From the NCBI GenBank assembly GCA_902491565.1, contig CABUIE010000008.1:23774-87773 (forward strand): a stretch of DNA of 64,000 nucleotides, written 5' to 3'. Both the position numbers and the translations under genes were made by a program. Shown here one piece after another: positions 1 to 9,983 of the stretch. The number at the start of each line of letters is the position of its first letter. Positions within the stretch are counted from its first letter, which is position 1. The notes below the pieces were generated by a model that was not told the origin of the DNA, searched no databases, and saw only the letters and a program-made list of their open reading frames with translations. The DNA is from an uncultured Collinsella sp. Its GTDB lineage: Bacteria > Actinomycetota > Coriobacteriia > Coriobacteriales > Coriobacteriaceae.

Positions 1-141
1 GCGCGTACCGCCCGGGGTAAAGACCGGAAAGTGAATCTTTCCGAGCTTTTTAGGGCTGCGCGGCGTGCCGTCCTTTTTGGTGCGCTTGTCCTCGGTGGGC
101 TTGCGATAGATCTTGGCGCCGACAAAATCCCCGGCGCGCAT
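1..141 (-). CDS. PRC-barrel-like protein, N-terminal part only (cut by window edge)
   Basis: The first 47 codons of a gene running off the left edge. The ATG (139-141) overlaps the stop of the upstream YtxH gene in a TAATG junction, so the two are translationally coupled. The visible part starts MRAGDFVGAKIYRKP and is basic, with a Lys/Arg-rich loop followed by LGKIHFPVFTPGG. That layout recalls the short PRC-barrel proteins found in Coriobacteriia, which may bind RNA or membranes. Too little is visible to confirm the family, so this is inference from memory of similar proteins. Confidence 0.5.
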   Translation of the reverse strand, partial: MRAGDFVGAKIYRKPTEDKRTKKDGTPRSPKKLGKIHFPVFTPGGTR

Positions 142-530
142 TATGCCTCGGTCGAGGGCTCCGCAGCCTCGGTATCAGCCTCGACGGCGTTCTCGACCAC
201 GACGTCGGCGGCAGGCGTCACGTTGCCGCCCGAAATGGCGTCGTTGAGCTGCTCGCGCAGCTGGTCCATGCGCTCGCGGGCCAGGTCGACCTTGGCGCGC
301 AGGTCGTCGGTCTTGGCGTCGACCATCGGGCCAAAGTCATTCACCGCAGCACGGGCCTCCTCGGCGCTGTGCTCGTAGGTGTCGCGCATATTGTCCCAGG
401 CGTCGTTGGCGATATCGGCAGCCATGGCGCGGGTCTCGGCGCCCGAGCGCGGGGCCAGAGCAACGCCGACAATAGCGCCGGCAGCGGCACCAAAAAGTGC
501 GCCGGAGACAAAGCTGAAAGTCTTACCCAT
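141..530 (-). CDS. YtxH domain-containing protein
   Basis: A 129-residue small envelope-associated protein. It starts MGKTFSFVSGALFGAAAGAI, a Gly/Ala-rich hydrophobic segment (about residues 5-28) ending in the ALAPRSGAET signature of YtxH proteins. A long amphipathic helical region follows (about 30-100, rich in Ala, Glu, Asp and Arg), then an acidic Ala/Glu tail. The start at 530 is preferred over upstream in-frame codons because AGGAGAGG lies seven bases before it. YtxH proteins are linked to general stress in Bacillus, but no biochemical role is established. It is coupled to the PRC-barrel-like gene downstream. Confidence 0.85.
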   Translation of the reverse strand: MGKTFSFVSGALFGAAAGAIVGVALAPRSGAETRAMAADIANDAWDNMRDTYEHSAEEARAAVNDFGPMVDAKTDDLRAKVDLARERMDQLREQLNDAISGGNVTPAADVVVENAVEADTEAAEPSTEA

Positions 531-666
531 GATCATTCCTCTCCTGCGGGCACGTCGGTGCCCACCGTTTGAATGCTGTCCATTATACCCGCAGCGCATC
601 ACTTGCCGCTCCGCTCATCTGTGTACGGCAAAGGCGCAGGTACGTGATGGTGATAAACGCGTAGGC

Positions 667-1500
667 CTACTCCTGGGGCATAGCCGGCATGGCCACCGTG
701 GCACCCGGGTCCTCGCCGGCGCCGTCCACGAGCGGCAGGCCGCCCTCATGCGCAGGTCCTGCCGGAACCGTCGCCGCACCGCCAAAGACGGCAGCGGAGG
801 CCTCGTGGTTCTCGGCAACCGCACCCTCGGTATCAATCGCCACCTGGGGCTCGTCGTCAAAGTTGGGGACACCCTGGGGCTCGGTGGGAACGGGCTCGGC
901 GGTCGCATCGGCAACGGGCTCGGCGTCGACCGGCACATCGCCCTCGTCAGCGCCCTCGTCCTCGGCAGCATCTTCGCCGTTCGCAGCGGCGACGGCCTCG
1001 TGAGGATCCTTGCCCTCGGCCTCGGCGCGCATGCCCAGCACCAGGTTGCGCAGGCCCGCGACCGTGCCCTCCACGTCGGGGGCAGGCTGGTCGGCGTGCA
1101 GATAGGCCCAGTCCATCATAAAGGTCGCCGAAGACAGCGCGCCGATGGCCAGCGCGTCATCGGGACACGAAAGCTCGACCTCAAAGACGCGCTCATCGTG
1201 CTCGCTCACGCGAGTGCGGCCGCACGAAATGCTGCCAGCAAGACCGGTCTCGTTCATGAGCTCTACCGTCACGTGCTCCAGCAGATGGCAAAGCTCGGTC
1301 TGGCCCATGCAGTCCTGGAACTCGCGACCGGAATCGCCCAGGCACAGGTGCTTGGCAATCGCGGGTACCAGGTAGTACACGCGCGCCGTGGCCTCGATGT
1401 CCTCCGAGGTCATGAGCGGCATGCCGGGGTTTACCAGCACATGCGCGCAGATCTTGTCCTCGCTGACGGTGACCTTAAGGATGTTGAACAGGCCTGCCAT
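667..1500 (-). CDS. Cyanophycin-synthetase N-domain-like protein with long acidic tail
   Basis: A 277-residue protein in two parts. Residues 1-150 form a compact domain with LCHLLEHVTVELMNETG, which resembles the HxxEH-x-ALEL segment of the N-terminal domain of cyanophycin synthetase. The ATP-grasp and Mur-ligase-like domains of the full enzyme are absent. Residues 150-277 are Ala/Glu/Asp/Pro-rich and predicted disordered. AGGGGAGAG precedes the ATG. It lies 24 bp downstream of the CorC gene and is probably co-transcribed with it. The family assignment rests on motif resemblance only. No substrate is proposed. Confidence 0.6.
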   Translation of the reverse strand: MAGLFNILKVTVSEDKICAHVLVNPGMPLMTSEDIEATARVYYLVPAIAKHLCLGDSGREFQDCMGQTELCHLLEHVTVELMNETGLAGSISCGRTRVSEHDERVFEVELSCPDDALAIGALSSATFMMDWAYLHADQPAPDVEGTVAGLRNLVLGMRAEAEGKDPHEAVAAANGEDAAEDEGADEGDVPVDAEPVADATAEPVPTEPQGVPNFDDEPQVAIDTEGAVAENHEASAAVFGGAATVPAGPAHEGGLPLVDGAGEDPGATVAMPAMPQE

Positions 1501-1524
1501 AACTCTCCCCTACTCTTCCTTGCC

Positions 1525-2898
1525 CTACTCGTCGCCGTCGTGCGGGTCCGCAGAGCCCGCACCCGACGCCGCCGGCTTATCTGCCAAGGACTCGGAATCC
1601 TTCTTATCGGTTTCGGCCGGAGCGATCACGCGAATGAGCGAGATGCGCTGGCCACGCATCGACTGCACCTTAAACTTGTACCCCGCGACCTCAAACACCT
1701 CTCCGATGTCGGGTACCGAGTCGCAAAGCTCCAAAATCCAGCCGGCGATGGTCTCATAATCATCGCTTTCCTCGAGCGGCCAACCAAGCTCAATCGCGTC
1801 ATCGCACGAAAAACGCCCATCGACGAGCCACTCGCGGCGCGAAAGGCGCGTGAGGTACTTGTTGTCGGGGTCGAACTCGTCCTCGATCTCGCCCACGATC
1901 TCCTCGACGATGTCCTCGATGGTGATGATGCCGGCCGTGCCACCGTACTCGTCCACGACCACTACGATCTGGTCGTGCGAGGTCTGCATCTCGGACAGCA
2001 ACGGCAGGATGTCCTTGGTGTCGGGCACAAAGGTGGCGTCGCGCAAAAAGTCGGCGATGGGCTGGTCGCCCTTGCCGTCGAGCGAAGGCTGGATCAGATC
2101 CTTGATGTGCGCGATGCCGGCGACGTTGTCGGGATCCTCGTGATAGACGGGGATGCGGCTAAAGCCGGTCTGGCGCATGGTGGACAGCACGTCGGCGACC
2201 GTCTCGTCGTCCTCGCACATGGTAGTGTCCACGCGCGGCACCATGACCTCGCGGGCAACGGTGTCGCCCAGGTCGAAGATCTCGTGGATCATGCGCTTTT
2301 CCTCGTCGAGCAGGTCGTCCTGCTCCGAGACCATGTACTTAATCTCTTCCTCCGAGACATTCTGGCGGTCGTCGGCGCTCTTGATGCGCAGGATGCGGGC
2401 CAGACCATCGGAGCAAGCGCCGGTCAGCCACACGAGCGGACGGGCGATCTTTTGGAACACGGAGAGCGGTCCCACGACCTGCTTGGACACGCCTTCGGCG
2501 TTGGCCAGGCCGATGCGCTTGGGCACGAGCTCGCCAATTACGATGGAGAGGAAGGCGACCGCAACGGTGATGATGACCGGCGCCAGACCGCGCGCGATGG
2601 CAGAGAGCGGCGCGATGCCAAAACTCATGAGCCATGTGGCAAGCGGGTCGGACAGGCTCGTCGAGGCGACGGCGGACGAGGCGAAGCCCACGAGCGTGAT
2701 GGCGACCTGGATGGTGGCGAGCAGCTGGTCGGAATCGGCGGCCAGCTTAATGGCGCGCTCGGCGCGTTTGTCGCCTTCCTCGGCCTCGTGCTCCAGCACG
2801 GCGCGCTTTGCCGTGGTGAGCGCCATCTCGGACATGGAGAAGTAGCCGTTGATGAGGGTCAAAACGAGGGTGGTGATAAGGGAGATGGTTATGTCCAT
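1525..2898 (-). CDS. HlyC/CorC family membrane protein (CNNM, CBS pair, CorC_HlyC)
   Basis: A 457-residue integral membrane protein. Order: CNNM/DUF21 transmembrane domain (about 1-190, four hydrophobic segments, with FSMSEMALTTAKRA after the first helix), a CBS pair (about 210-335, with REVMVPRVDT and DEYGGTAGIITIEDIVEEIVGEI), then a CorC_HlyC transporter-associated domain and an acidic tail. The family is implicated in Mg2+ and other divalent cation efflux, with nucleotides sensed by the CBS domains. The old name 'hemolysin' is historical. Length is normal. The ATG at 2898 has only a distant GGAGG (about 16 bases upstream), so the exact start is less certain. Confidence 0.92.
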   Translation of the reverse strand: MDITISLITTLVLTLINGYFSMSEMALTTAKRAVLEHEAEEGDKRAERAIKLAADSDQLLATIQVAITLVGFASSAVASTSLSDPLATWLMSFGIAPLSAIARGLAPVIITVAVAFLSIVIGELVPKRIGLANAEGVSKQVVGPLSVFQKIARPLVWLTGACSDGLARILRIKSADDRQNVSEEEIKYMVSEQDDLLDEEKRMIHEIFDLGDTVAREVMVPRVDTTMCEDDETVADVLSTMRQTGFSRIPVYHEDPDNVAGIAHIKDLIQPSLDGKGDQPIADFLRDATFVPDTKDILPLLSEMQTSHDQIVVVVDEYGGTAGIITIEDIVEEIVGEIEDEFDPDNKYLTRLSRREWLVDGRFSCDDAIELGWPLEESDDYETIAGWILELCDSVPDIGEVFEVAGYKFKVQSMRGQRISLIRVIAPAETDKKDSESLADKPAASGAGSADPHDGDE

Positions 2899-3008
2899 CG
2901 GGAGTTTCTCGAACCTCCAAGATTCGGGACGTTAGGGTAAAACGTTGATGACAGATACGGCAATTGCACCGGCGCCCAAACGAGGACGCGGGCGCGCGGA
3001 CATGGTCG

Positions 3009-3692
3009 CTAGATTACGAAGAGGATCACCGCCATGAACTGGAAGATGCTGCCGGCGAGCACCCACAGGTGAAACACGCTGTGCAGATAGCGCACGTTTT
3101 TGGCGATATAGAACGGCACGCCCGCGGTGTAGCACACGCCGCCGACGGCGAGCAGGGCAAGTGCCACGGGGTTGAGCAGCGACACAAGTTCGGGCAGCTT
3201 AAAGACAACGAGCCAGCCCATCAGCAGGTAGACCAGGCCGCTTACCCAATGCGGTTGACGCTCGCGCATAAAGCACTCGAGGGCGATGCCGATGATGGCG
3301 ATGGCCCATACGGCAAAGAACAGCGCGGGGCCGCCGTCGTTTGCGAGCGTGATAAGGCAAAACGGGGTATAGCTGCCGGCTATGAGCAGGTAGATGCAGC
3401 TATGGTCGATGATGCGAAACACGCGCTTGGCGCGCGCGGGCTGAATCGCGTGGTAGAGCGTAGAGGCTAGGTATTCGAGGATAATGCTGACGCCATAGAC
3501 AATTGCCGCGGCCATATGGGCTGGGCCTCCGCCGCGCAGGGCAGCGAATACGATCAGGAGCACCAGGCCCGCGATGCCCAGCAGGCAGCCGACACCGTGG
3601 GTGACGGAGTTCATGATCTCCTCGCCCACCGTGTAGTGTGGAACGGCCGCGGTCTTGGGTCGCGGCTTAGAACTGTCGCTCGAATCGGACAT
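3009..3692 (-). CDS. Hemolysin III family (PAQR) membrane protein
   Basis: A 227-residue protein with seven hydrophobic segments. It carries the PAQR/YqfA hallmarks: EEIMNSVTHGVGCLLG near residue 25, STLYHAI after the second or third segment, DHSCIYLLIAGSYTPF in the middle, and HSVFHLWVLAGSIFQF near the C terminus. The conserved Ser/Asp/His set of this hydrolase-like superfamily is present. The ATG at 3692 follows GGAGG at 11 bases. An upstream in-frame TTG has no ribosome-binding site. Function in bacteria is unresolved; membrane stress or lipid-linked roles are proposed. Confidence 0.92.
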   Translation of the reverse strand: MSDSSDSSKPRPKTAAVPHYTVGEEIMNSVTHGVGCLLGIAGLVLLIVFAALRGGGPAHMAAAIVYGVSIILEYLASTLYHAIQPARAKRVFRIIDHSCIYLLIAGSYTPFCLITLANDGGPALFFAVWAIAIIGIALECFMRERQPHWVSGLVYLLMGWLVVFKLPELVSLLNPVALALLAVGGVCYTAGVPFYIAKNVRYLHSVFHLWVLAGSIFQFMAVILFVI

Positions 3693-3878
3693 GCCGGTTA
3701 CATCCTCCAACGTAAAGAGTTCTCAACACTATATCAAAGCGTCTAGGTACGTGCGAAATTTGCACCATACGTGACCCTTTGTTTACCCATTCTTTGCCTG
3801 TTGACGCATCAACGGCGAACGTCCATAATGCGCTTGCATTAAATGTTGATGTATTAACATCTTATAGGAAAGCTTCTT

Positions 3879-4844
3879 ATGTCTCAAAACGCACGTTCCC
3901 ATCGAAAGCTCAAGATAGCCGGCGTCGTTGCGCTGGTGCTCGTTGTCGCGCTGCTGGGGTTTGCCGGCAACTTTTTGTTTGACTTTGCCCTGAATCCCCA
4001 AGCGCCCTACACCATGAAGATGATGCAGGATAGCAAGAACGACAAAGAAGGCGAGCAGCCGGATGCCGAGGAAACCGAGGCGCGGGCGTGGTTTAAAGAG
4101 AATCGCGAGAGCAGCAGCCTCACCGCAGATGACGGAACCGAACTTGCCGCTTGGTATTTTGCCGCCTCGGAGAACACCCACGATTACGCCGTCTGCCTGC
4201 ATGGATATACCAACGAGCCCATCGGCATGGCCCGATACGCCAAGCGCTTCCACGACCGCGGCATGAACGTGCTCGCGCCTGCCGCCCGCGCCCACGAGCG
4301 CTCCGGCGGCGACTATATCGGCATGGGCTGGCCCGAGCGCCTCGATGTCGTTGCATGGATTGGGCGGATCGTCGCAGCTGACCCCGAGGCGCGCATCCTG
4401 GTCTTTGGCGAGTCGATGGGTGCGGCAACCGCCATGAACGTCGCGGGGGAATCTCTGCCCGCAAACGTGAAATGCATTATCGAGGACTGCGGTTATACGA
4501 GTGTTTGGGACGAGTTTTCTCTGCAGCTCAAGGACGTGTTCGGCCTGCCCAGCTTTCCCTTGCTCGATGTAGCAGACTTGGTGTGCAACGTGCGCGCGGG
4601 CTACGACTTTCATAAGGCGAGCAGTGTGGAGCAACTCAAACACGCGACGGTTCCCATGCTGTTTATCCACGGCGACCAGGACACCTTTGTGCCGTACGAC
4701 ATGCTCGACCAAAACTACGACGCGTGCGCCAGCAAAGTCAAGCAAAAGCTCACCATCCATGGCGCCACCCACGCCAAGAGCGCGCAAGTTGACCCCGAGC
4801 TCTACTGGAACACAGTCAACAACTTCCTCGACGAGTATTTTTAG
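3879..4844 (+). CDS. Membrane-anchored alpha/beta hydrolase
   Basis: A 321-residue protein. A short basic N terminus is followed by one hydrophobic segment (about residues 12-34), suggesting an anchored enzyme facing outwards. The hydrolase domain shows CLHGYTNEP (oxyanion region), FGESMGAAT (nucleophile elbow Ser), HGDQDTFVP (acid) and HGATHAKS (catalytic His). The layout matches the BEM46/YqkD-like serine hydrolases common in Firmicutes and Actinobacteria. Substrate is unknown. AGGAAAG lies six bases before the ATG. It is transcribed alone, and a bidirectional terminator follows at 5014. Confidence 0.88.
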   Translation: MSQNARSHRKLKIAGVVALVLVVALLGFAGNFLFDFALNPQAPYTMKMMQDSKNDKEGEQPDAEETEARAWFKENRESSSLTADDGTELAAWYFAASENTHDYAVCLHGYTNEPIGMARYAKRFHDRGMNVLAPAARAHERSGGDYIGMGWPERLDVVAWIGRIVAADPEARILVFGESMGAATAMNVAGESLPANVKCIIEDCGYTSVWDEFSLQLKDVFGLPSFPLLDVADLVCNVRAGYDFHKASSVEQLKHATVPMLFIHGDQDTFVPYDMLDQNYDACASKVKQKLTIHGATHAKSAQVDPELYWNTVNNFLDEYF

Positions 4845-4882
4845 GCAAAAAGCAACGTCTGGGGCTTTATCTGACCCCCTAT

Positions 4883-5013
4883 TTTCGAAAGTATGCGGCA
4901 AAATCTGGAACTGCCGACCAGACCGCAGTTTTACCAACAATTTATCAGGGGTTTTGTTGCCAAAAAACGTCGTGTGCTCGGCGGTCTCGAAATTTGCCGC
5001 ATACTTCCGAAAA
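4883..5013. repeat. Long imperfect hairpin element (type C)
   Basis: About 130 nt whose ends pair: TCGAAAGTATGCGGCAAA on the left matches TTTGCCGCATACTTCCGA on the right with one extra base. Inside, GCCGACCAGACC pairs roughly with GGTCTCGAAA-proximal GCTCGGCGGTCT. The architecture (outer arm, middle arm, inner loop) recalls the A and B elements around the adhesin gene, but the sequence is different. It sits between two convergent genes. Confidence 0.7.
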
Positions 5014-5048
5014 GCCGCCCGTGAGCGCTGTGCCCACGGGCGGCTTTT
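5014..5048. terminator. Bidirectional terminator between hydrolase and DUF362 gene
   Basis: GCCGCCCGTG pairs with CACGGGCGGC around an 11-base loop and is followed by TTTT on the plus strand. The minus strand also ends in TTTT. It serves the convergent genes on both sides. Confidence 0.8.
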
Positions 5049-5095
5049 GCTCTACTTGCGCCAGAAAAGCGCTTCATTTGTCCAATAACTAGGCG

Positions 5096-6301
5096 CTACT
5101 TGACCTCGATGAGCTCGTACTTGCTCGTGCCCAGGCCGATCTTCTCGGCGTGTGCGATACAGGCGCGCCAGTCGGTGTCGGGATGCGTGATGCAGAAGGG
5201 GTCCTTGGCCTGCTCGCCCTCCAGATGCTCGTGGTTGTGCTCCATCTTAGCCGCGCTATCGGTGAGCTCGGTGTTGGGCAGCGGCTCGGACGCCATGACG
5301 GCATCGGCACAGGCCTGGTCGATGGCGACCGGGTCGAAGCTCGCGAACATGCCGATATCGTTGACGATAGGCGTGTCGTTTTCGGGATGGCAATCACAGT
5401 TGGGGCTGATATCCATGGCAAGCGAGATGTGGAAGCTCGGGCGGCCGTCGACGACGGCCTTGGTGTACTCGGCGATCTTGCAGTTGAGCACGTCGGCCGC
5501 AGCGTCATAGCCGGGCTTGATGCAGTCCTGGTTGCATGCCGCAATGCAGCGTCCGCAACCCACGCAGCGATCGTGGTCGATGGCGGCCACGTGCACCGTG
5601 CGGGTGTTGCCGTTGGCAAGCTCGCGCTCGCGGGTATCGTCAAACGAGATGGCGTTGTGCGCACAGATCTTTTCGCAGGCACGGCAGCCAACGCAGTGCT
5701 CGGTCGCGACGTTCGGCTTGCCGGCGGCATGCTGCTCCATCTTGCCGGCACGGCTGCCGCCACCCATGCCCAGATTCTTCATGGCGCCGCCAAAGCCGGC
5801 CTGCTCATGGCCCTTAAAGTGGGTGAGGCTAATCACGATATCGGCATCCATGAGTGCCTGACCGATCTTGGCCTCGCGCACGTACTCGCCGCCCTCGACC
5901 GGGACGAGCGCCTCGTCGGTGCCCTTGAGACCGTCGGCGATGATGATCTGGCAACCCGTGGCATACGGAGTAAAACCGTTCTGGTAGGCGGTGTCGATGT
6001 GCTCGAGCGCGTTTTTGCGGCTACCCACATAGAGCGTGTTGCAGTCGGTGAGGAAGGGCTTGCCGCCCAGCTCCTTCACGACATCCGCGACGGCGCGAGC
6101 GTAGTTGGGGCGCAAAAAGCTCAGGTTGCCCAACTCGCCAAAGTGAATCTTGATGGCGACGAACTTGTTCTCAAAGTCGATCTGCTCAATTCCGGCGTGA
6201 CGGATGAGGCGCTTGAGCTTGTCGAGCTGGCTCTCGCGAGCATGCGTGCGCAGGTTGGTGAAGTACACCTTAGCGGGTGCTGCGGGTGCAGTTGCGGTCA
6301 T
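5096..6301 (-). CDS. DUF362 iron-sulfur protein with ferredoxin domain
   Basis: A 401-residue cytoplasmic protein. Residues about 25-185 are a DUF362 domain, with VAIKIHFGELGNLSFLRP and FLTDCNTLYVGSRKNA. Residues about 200-265 hold two 4Fe-4S motifs, CVGCRACEKIC and CVGCGRCIAAC. The DUF362 fold then resumes, with the MDISPNCDCHPEND stretch. Such proteins are annotated as uncharacterised Fe-S proteins in anaerobes and probably take part in electron transfer or cluster chemistry. GAGGGGAT precedes the ATG. It is monocistronic. Confidence 0.9.
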   Translation of the reverse strand: MTATAPAAPAKVYFTNLRTHARESQLDKLKRLIRHAGIEQIDFENKFVAIKIHFGELGNLSFLRPNYARAVADVVKELGGKPFLTDCNTLYVGSRKNALEHIDTAYQNGFTPYATGCQIIIADGLKGTDEALVPVEGGEYVREAKIGQALMDADIVISLTHFKGHEQAGFGGAMKNLGMGGGSRAGKMEQHAAGKPNVATEHCVGCRACEKICAHNAISFDDTRERELANGNTRTVHVAAIDHDRCVGCGRCIAACNQDCIKPGYDAAADVLNCKIAEYTKAVVDGRPSFHISLAMDISPNCDCHPENDTPIVNDIGMFASFDPVAIDQACADAVMASEPLPNTELTDSAAKMEHNHEHLEGEQAKDPFCITHPDTDWRACIAHAEKIGLGTSKYELIEVK

Positions 6302-6384
6302 AGATCTATCCCCTCGGTCTATATGGCGTTACAGACATAAGAGGATGGTACCCGCTGAAGTAGGGTCAAAGTCAAGCGCGAAAC

Positions 6385-6469
6385 CTAGTCGTTGGGGACG
6401 TCCCTTTCCTGCCGGGCGGCGAAAGAATGTCCCCAGCGACTAGTCTTTTAGAAACGTCCCCGATGACTA
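6385..6469. repeat. GGGGAC-core hairpin repeat (TAGTCATTGGGGAC family)
   Basis: CTAGTCGTTGGGGACGTC at 6385 pairs with the reverse copy ending in CTAG at 6443. A third inverted copy, ACGTCCCCGATGACTA, ends at the stop codon of the FtsX gene. The same consensus recurs at 9951 and 51246. Confidence 0.7.
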
Positions 6470-9133
6470 CTCTTGGACTTTGAGGGCTTCGGCCAGACTG
6501 ACGCGCTTGATAGAACGCGTGTGTAGCAGCGCCACGACCAGGTAGGTCGCAAAGCCAATGCCCACGCACGCCGCCATGGACCAAGCGGGCACGTAGATCT
6601 CGATATTGCCGTTGTAGGCGAGGAGCATCGAGCGGAAGATGGCCGTGAGCGAGCCAATAATGACCGGCAGGCTTAGCACGAGCGACACCACCACGCACAG
6701 TGTGATCGAGCGGATGTACAGATGCGAGATCTCGCTATCGCGATAGCCAAAGACTTTCATGTAGCTGATCGAACGGGCGCTATGGTCGATCACAGCCTTG
6801 GTCAGCAGGTACATAAACAGCAGGAAGATAAACACCGCAAGCCCGACCATCATGCCGATCATTTTGCTCATCATGCCGATGAACTGATCGCCCACGGCGC
6901 GCATGTCGTCGGGTGTGGTGTCGCCGGCAAAGTAACGCGCATCGAGGTCGAGCTTCTCGTCGCTCACATAGCCGTTAAAGTAGGCGGCGTCGTTGTCGAA
7001 CAGCTCGTTAAAGTCTTCGATACTCATATAGATATTCATGTCCGACTTGGAGCCCCAGGCACAATCCTTGCCCGCGTACTCAAGGGAATAATGCTCACCC
7101 TCGTACTTGTCGCCGAGCGTGACCTTCTGACCCTCGCTCCAGCCAAACTTGTCGAGCAGACCGCCGCCAAAGACGACGCGCCCATCGCCGACGTTGAGGT
7201 CTTTCCAATAGCGCGAATCGGGCGAGATGCCGTAGACGGAAATCGTCTCCTGACCATTACCATCACCGCGGTCGTATTGCAGCTGGTAAACGGCATATTT
7301 CTCGGCCTGCGCGATTGCGCCCGCGCCGTTGTCGGTCGTATTGACCGGGTGAATATCGTCGTTGTCAGTGTCAATCTTGGAGGCTTTGTCGATCAGGTCG
7401 ATAGCCTCATCGCGGTTGCAGCCGAGGGCATCGGCAAGATCGTCAAGGCGCGCGTAGAGCACATCCTTCTTGTCCTGGACCTTGGCAAACGCATCCTGCG
7501 CTACGGCCAGGCTCTCGGCAGACGGAGATGCGGTCGCAGCATCGGCTGCCGCCTGCGCTGTATCGGCCGCGTCGTCAAGCTCGTCATCGGCATCCTGAGC
7601 GGCAGAAAGCAGCGCGCCGTCAACCGACTGCAAGCGCTCGAGTGCTGACCACTGCCCACGCTCCTCGGCAGTGCCCTCGAGCTCCAGCGGAGCCTTGAGC
7701 GTGTACTGGTACTCGGCGACCAGGCCCGTCTCGAGGTTGTCCGCGTAGTGCGTCATCGTGGGCAGAATCGCCAGGCCAAAGAGCAGCAGCAGCGAGGCAA
7801 ATGCAATGCCCACGAAGAGCGTGGCGAAGTTGCCCAGGTTGCGCAGGAAGATACGCAGGCGGAAGCGGGAAACAAAACCCATGCGCTCCGGCAGCTGCAG
7901 GCCGCGCTTGGTGCCCGATTTGCCGCTCGCCTCGTGACGAAGGAACTGCAGCGGGGTCTTCCCCATCTTGCGAAGCAGGCCCACCAGCGTGATGAGGATG
8001 AGCGCGACGGCGGGAACCACGGCGCACTTCACAAAGATCTCCCAGCTCCAGTACACCTGGAAGGGCGGCAGGCTGTACGAACCGTAATAGAGGCTGCGCA
8101 TGGGCTCGGTAAAGAACGCTATGCCGAGCGCAGTGCCCAAAAGCGCCGCGACCACGCCCACGATGGCGGGAAGCGCAAGGTAGTGCAGCACGATCTCGCG
8201 TCGACGATAGCCGCTGGCGAGCAGCGTGCCGATGATGGCGCTCTCCTCCTCGATGGTGGCATCGGTAAGGACCACAAAGACAAACGCCATGATTACGATG
8301 ATGATGTCGAGCAGCGTCATCCACATCATGGAGTCGCCGTCTACGTCGTCGCGCGCGTAGCCAATGCCCTGGTTGGAATCGGCGTCGATCAGATCGTCCA
8401 CGCGCGCGTCGGCGTCGGTCAGCGCCTCGACCATATCCTGTTCGGCATCGGTACGGTCTGCAGTGGAGAGGTCGCGATCGGCAAAGGTGAAGGAGTAGGT
8501 GTAGGCAGGCGCGCCGCCGGCATCCTCGAGCGCGGCAAAGCCGCCATCGGTGACCTCGGCTACGCCGTACGTGATGGTGTTCACCGTAAAGTCCGAATTG
8601 TTGAGGAACAGCGCCTGGCTATCGGGCTGGGTCATGATGCCGCAAATGGTGTAGGTTCGGCCCTCGAGCTCGACTTTATCGCCCACGGACAGGTTGTTAT
8701 TGGTGGCAAAGACACGGTCGATGGCCACCTCGTCATCCGCCTTGGGCTGCTTGCCCTCACAGTAGGACGCAATGTCCACCTTAGCGCGGTGCGCATAGGT
8801 GCGCAGCGTGCGCTTGGTGCCGTCGTCGCCGGACGCCTTTTTGATGATGGCATCGATAGAGAAATTCTTGTAGAGCGTGACGCCGCCGACGTCGCCGGCA
8901 GCATCCTCGGCGGCCTTGAGCTGGTCTTTGGTGGCCTCGAAGGAGGTGGTCACGCGGCCATCCTCAATCGTGTACGCATCGCGCATGTCGTCGATAAGAC
9001 AACCGATGGAATGCGCCGCGAGCAAAAAGCCCGAGGTGAGAGCGATGCCTCCGCACATAAGCAAAAAGATGCCCAGGTACTTGCCAATATTGCGGCGCAG
9101 CTCGCGCGGGAGACGTTTTGCGAGAGGTGTCAT
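6467..9133 (-). CDS. FtsX-type ABC transporter permease
   Basis: An 888-residue permease with one N-terminal membrane segment (about 20-40), a large extracytoplasmic domain, a first FtsX core of three segments (around 270-400), another membrane segment near 430, a second extracytoplasmic domain with Ala/Asp-rich coiled coil (about 510-570), and a C-terminal FtsX core (about 760-885). This is the MacB/BceB-like double-FtsX layout for export or extraction of lipids or peptides. The start at 9133 is chosen because the upstream ATPase ends at 9142 and no good start precedes it. It pairs with that ATPase. Confidence 0.92.
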   Translation of the reverse strand: MTPLAKRLPRELRRNIGKYLGIFLLMCGGIALTSGFLLAAHSIGCLIDDMRDAYTIEDGRVTTSFEATKDQLKAAEDAAGDVGGVTLYKNFSIDAIIKKASGDDGTKRTLRTYAHRAKVDIASYCEGKQPKADDEVAIDRVFATNNNLSVGDKVELEGRTYTICGIMTQPDSQALFLNNSDFTVNTITYGVAEVTDGGFAALEDAGGAPAYTYSFTFADRDLSTADRTDAEQDMVEALTDADARVDDLIDADSNQGIGYARDDVDGDSMMWMTLLDIIIVIMAFVFVVLTDATIEEESAIIGTLLASGYRRREIVLHYLALPAIVGVVAALLGTALGIAFFTEPMRSLYYGSYSLPPFQVYWSWEIFVKCAVVPAVALILITLVGLLRKMGKTPLQFLRHEASGKSGTKRGLQLPERMGFVSRFRLRIFLRNLGNFATLFVGIAFASLLLLFGLAILPTMTHYADNLETGLVAEYQYTLKAPLELEGTAEERGQWSALERLQSVDGALLSAAQDADDELDDAADTAQAAADAATASPSAESLAVAQDAFAKVQDKKDVLYARLDDLADALGCNRDEAIDLIDKASKIDTDNDDIHPVNTTDNGAGAIAQAEKYAVYQLQYDRGDGNGQETISVYGISPDSRYWKDLNVGDGRVVFGGGLLDKFGWSEGQKVTLGDKYEGEHYSLEYAGKDCAWGSKSDMNIYMSIEDFNELFDNDAAYFNGYVSDEKLDLDARYFAGDTTPDDMRAVGDQFIGMMSKMIGMMVGLAVFIFLLFMYLLTKAVIDHSARSISYMKVFGYRDSEISHLYIRSITLCVVVSLVLSLPVIIGSLTAIFRSMLLAYNGNIEIYVPAWSMAACVGIGFATYLVVALLHTRSIKRVSLAEALKVQE

Positions 9134-9141
9134 GGCGCCGC

Positions 9142-9855
<714 letters not shown>

Positions 9856-9950
9856 GGTATCCCCCATTGTTAGCCTCGTACTACTTTATGAGCGTAATAG
9901 TAAACCTTAGCGAACTATTTTGGGGCGAGGCCTGAAATTTATTTCAGACC

Positions 9951-9977
9951 AGTCATTGGGGACGTTCTTAAATGACT
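9951..9977. repeat. GGGGAC-core hairpin repeat
   Basis: AGTCATT at the left pairs with AATGACT at the right around GGGGACGTTCTTA. It belongs to the same family as the copies at 6385 and 51246 and lies just past the end of the ABC-2 permease gene. Confidence 0.65.
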
Positions 9978-9983
9978 AGGTGG

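Noticed and set aside
379..2940. 853-codon open frame on the plus strand
   Set aside because: It runs antisense to the YtxH, cyanophycin-like and CorC genes, with composition expected from GC-rich shadow frames and no family motifs.
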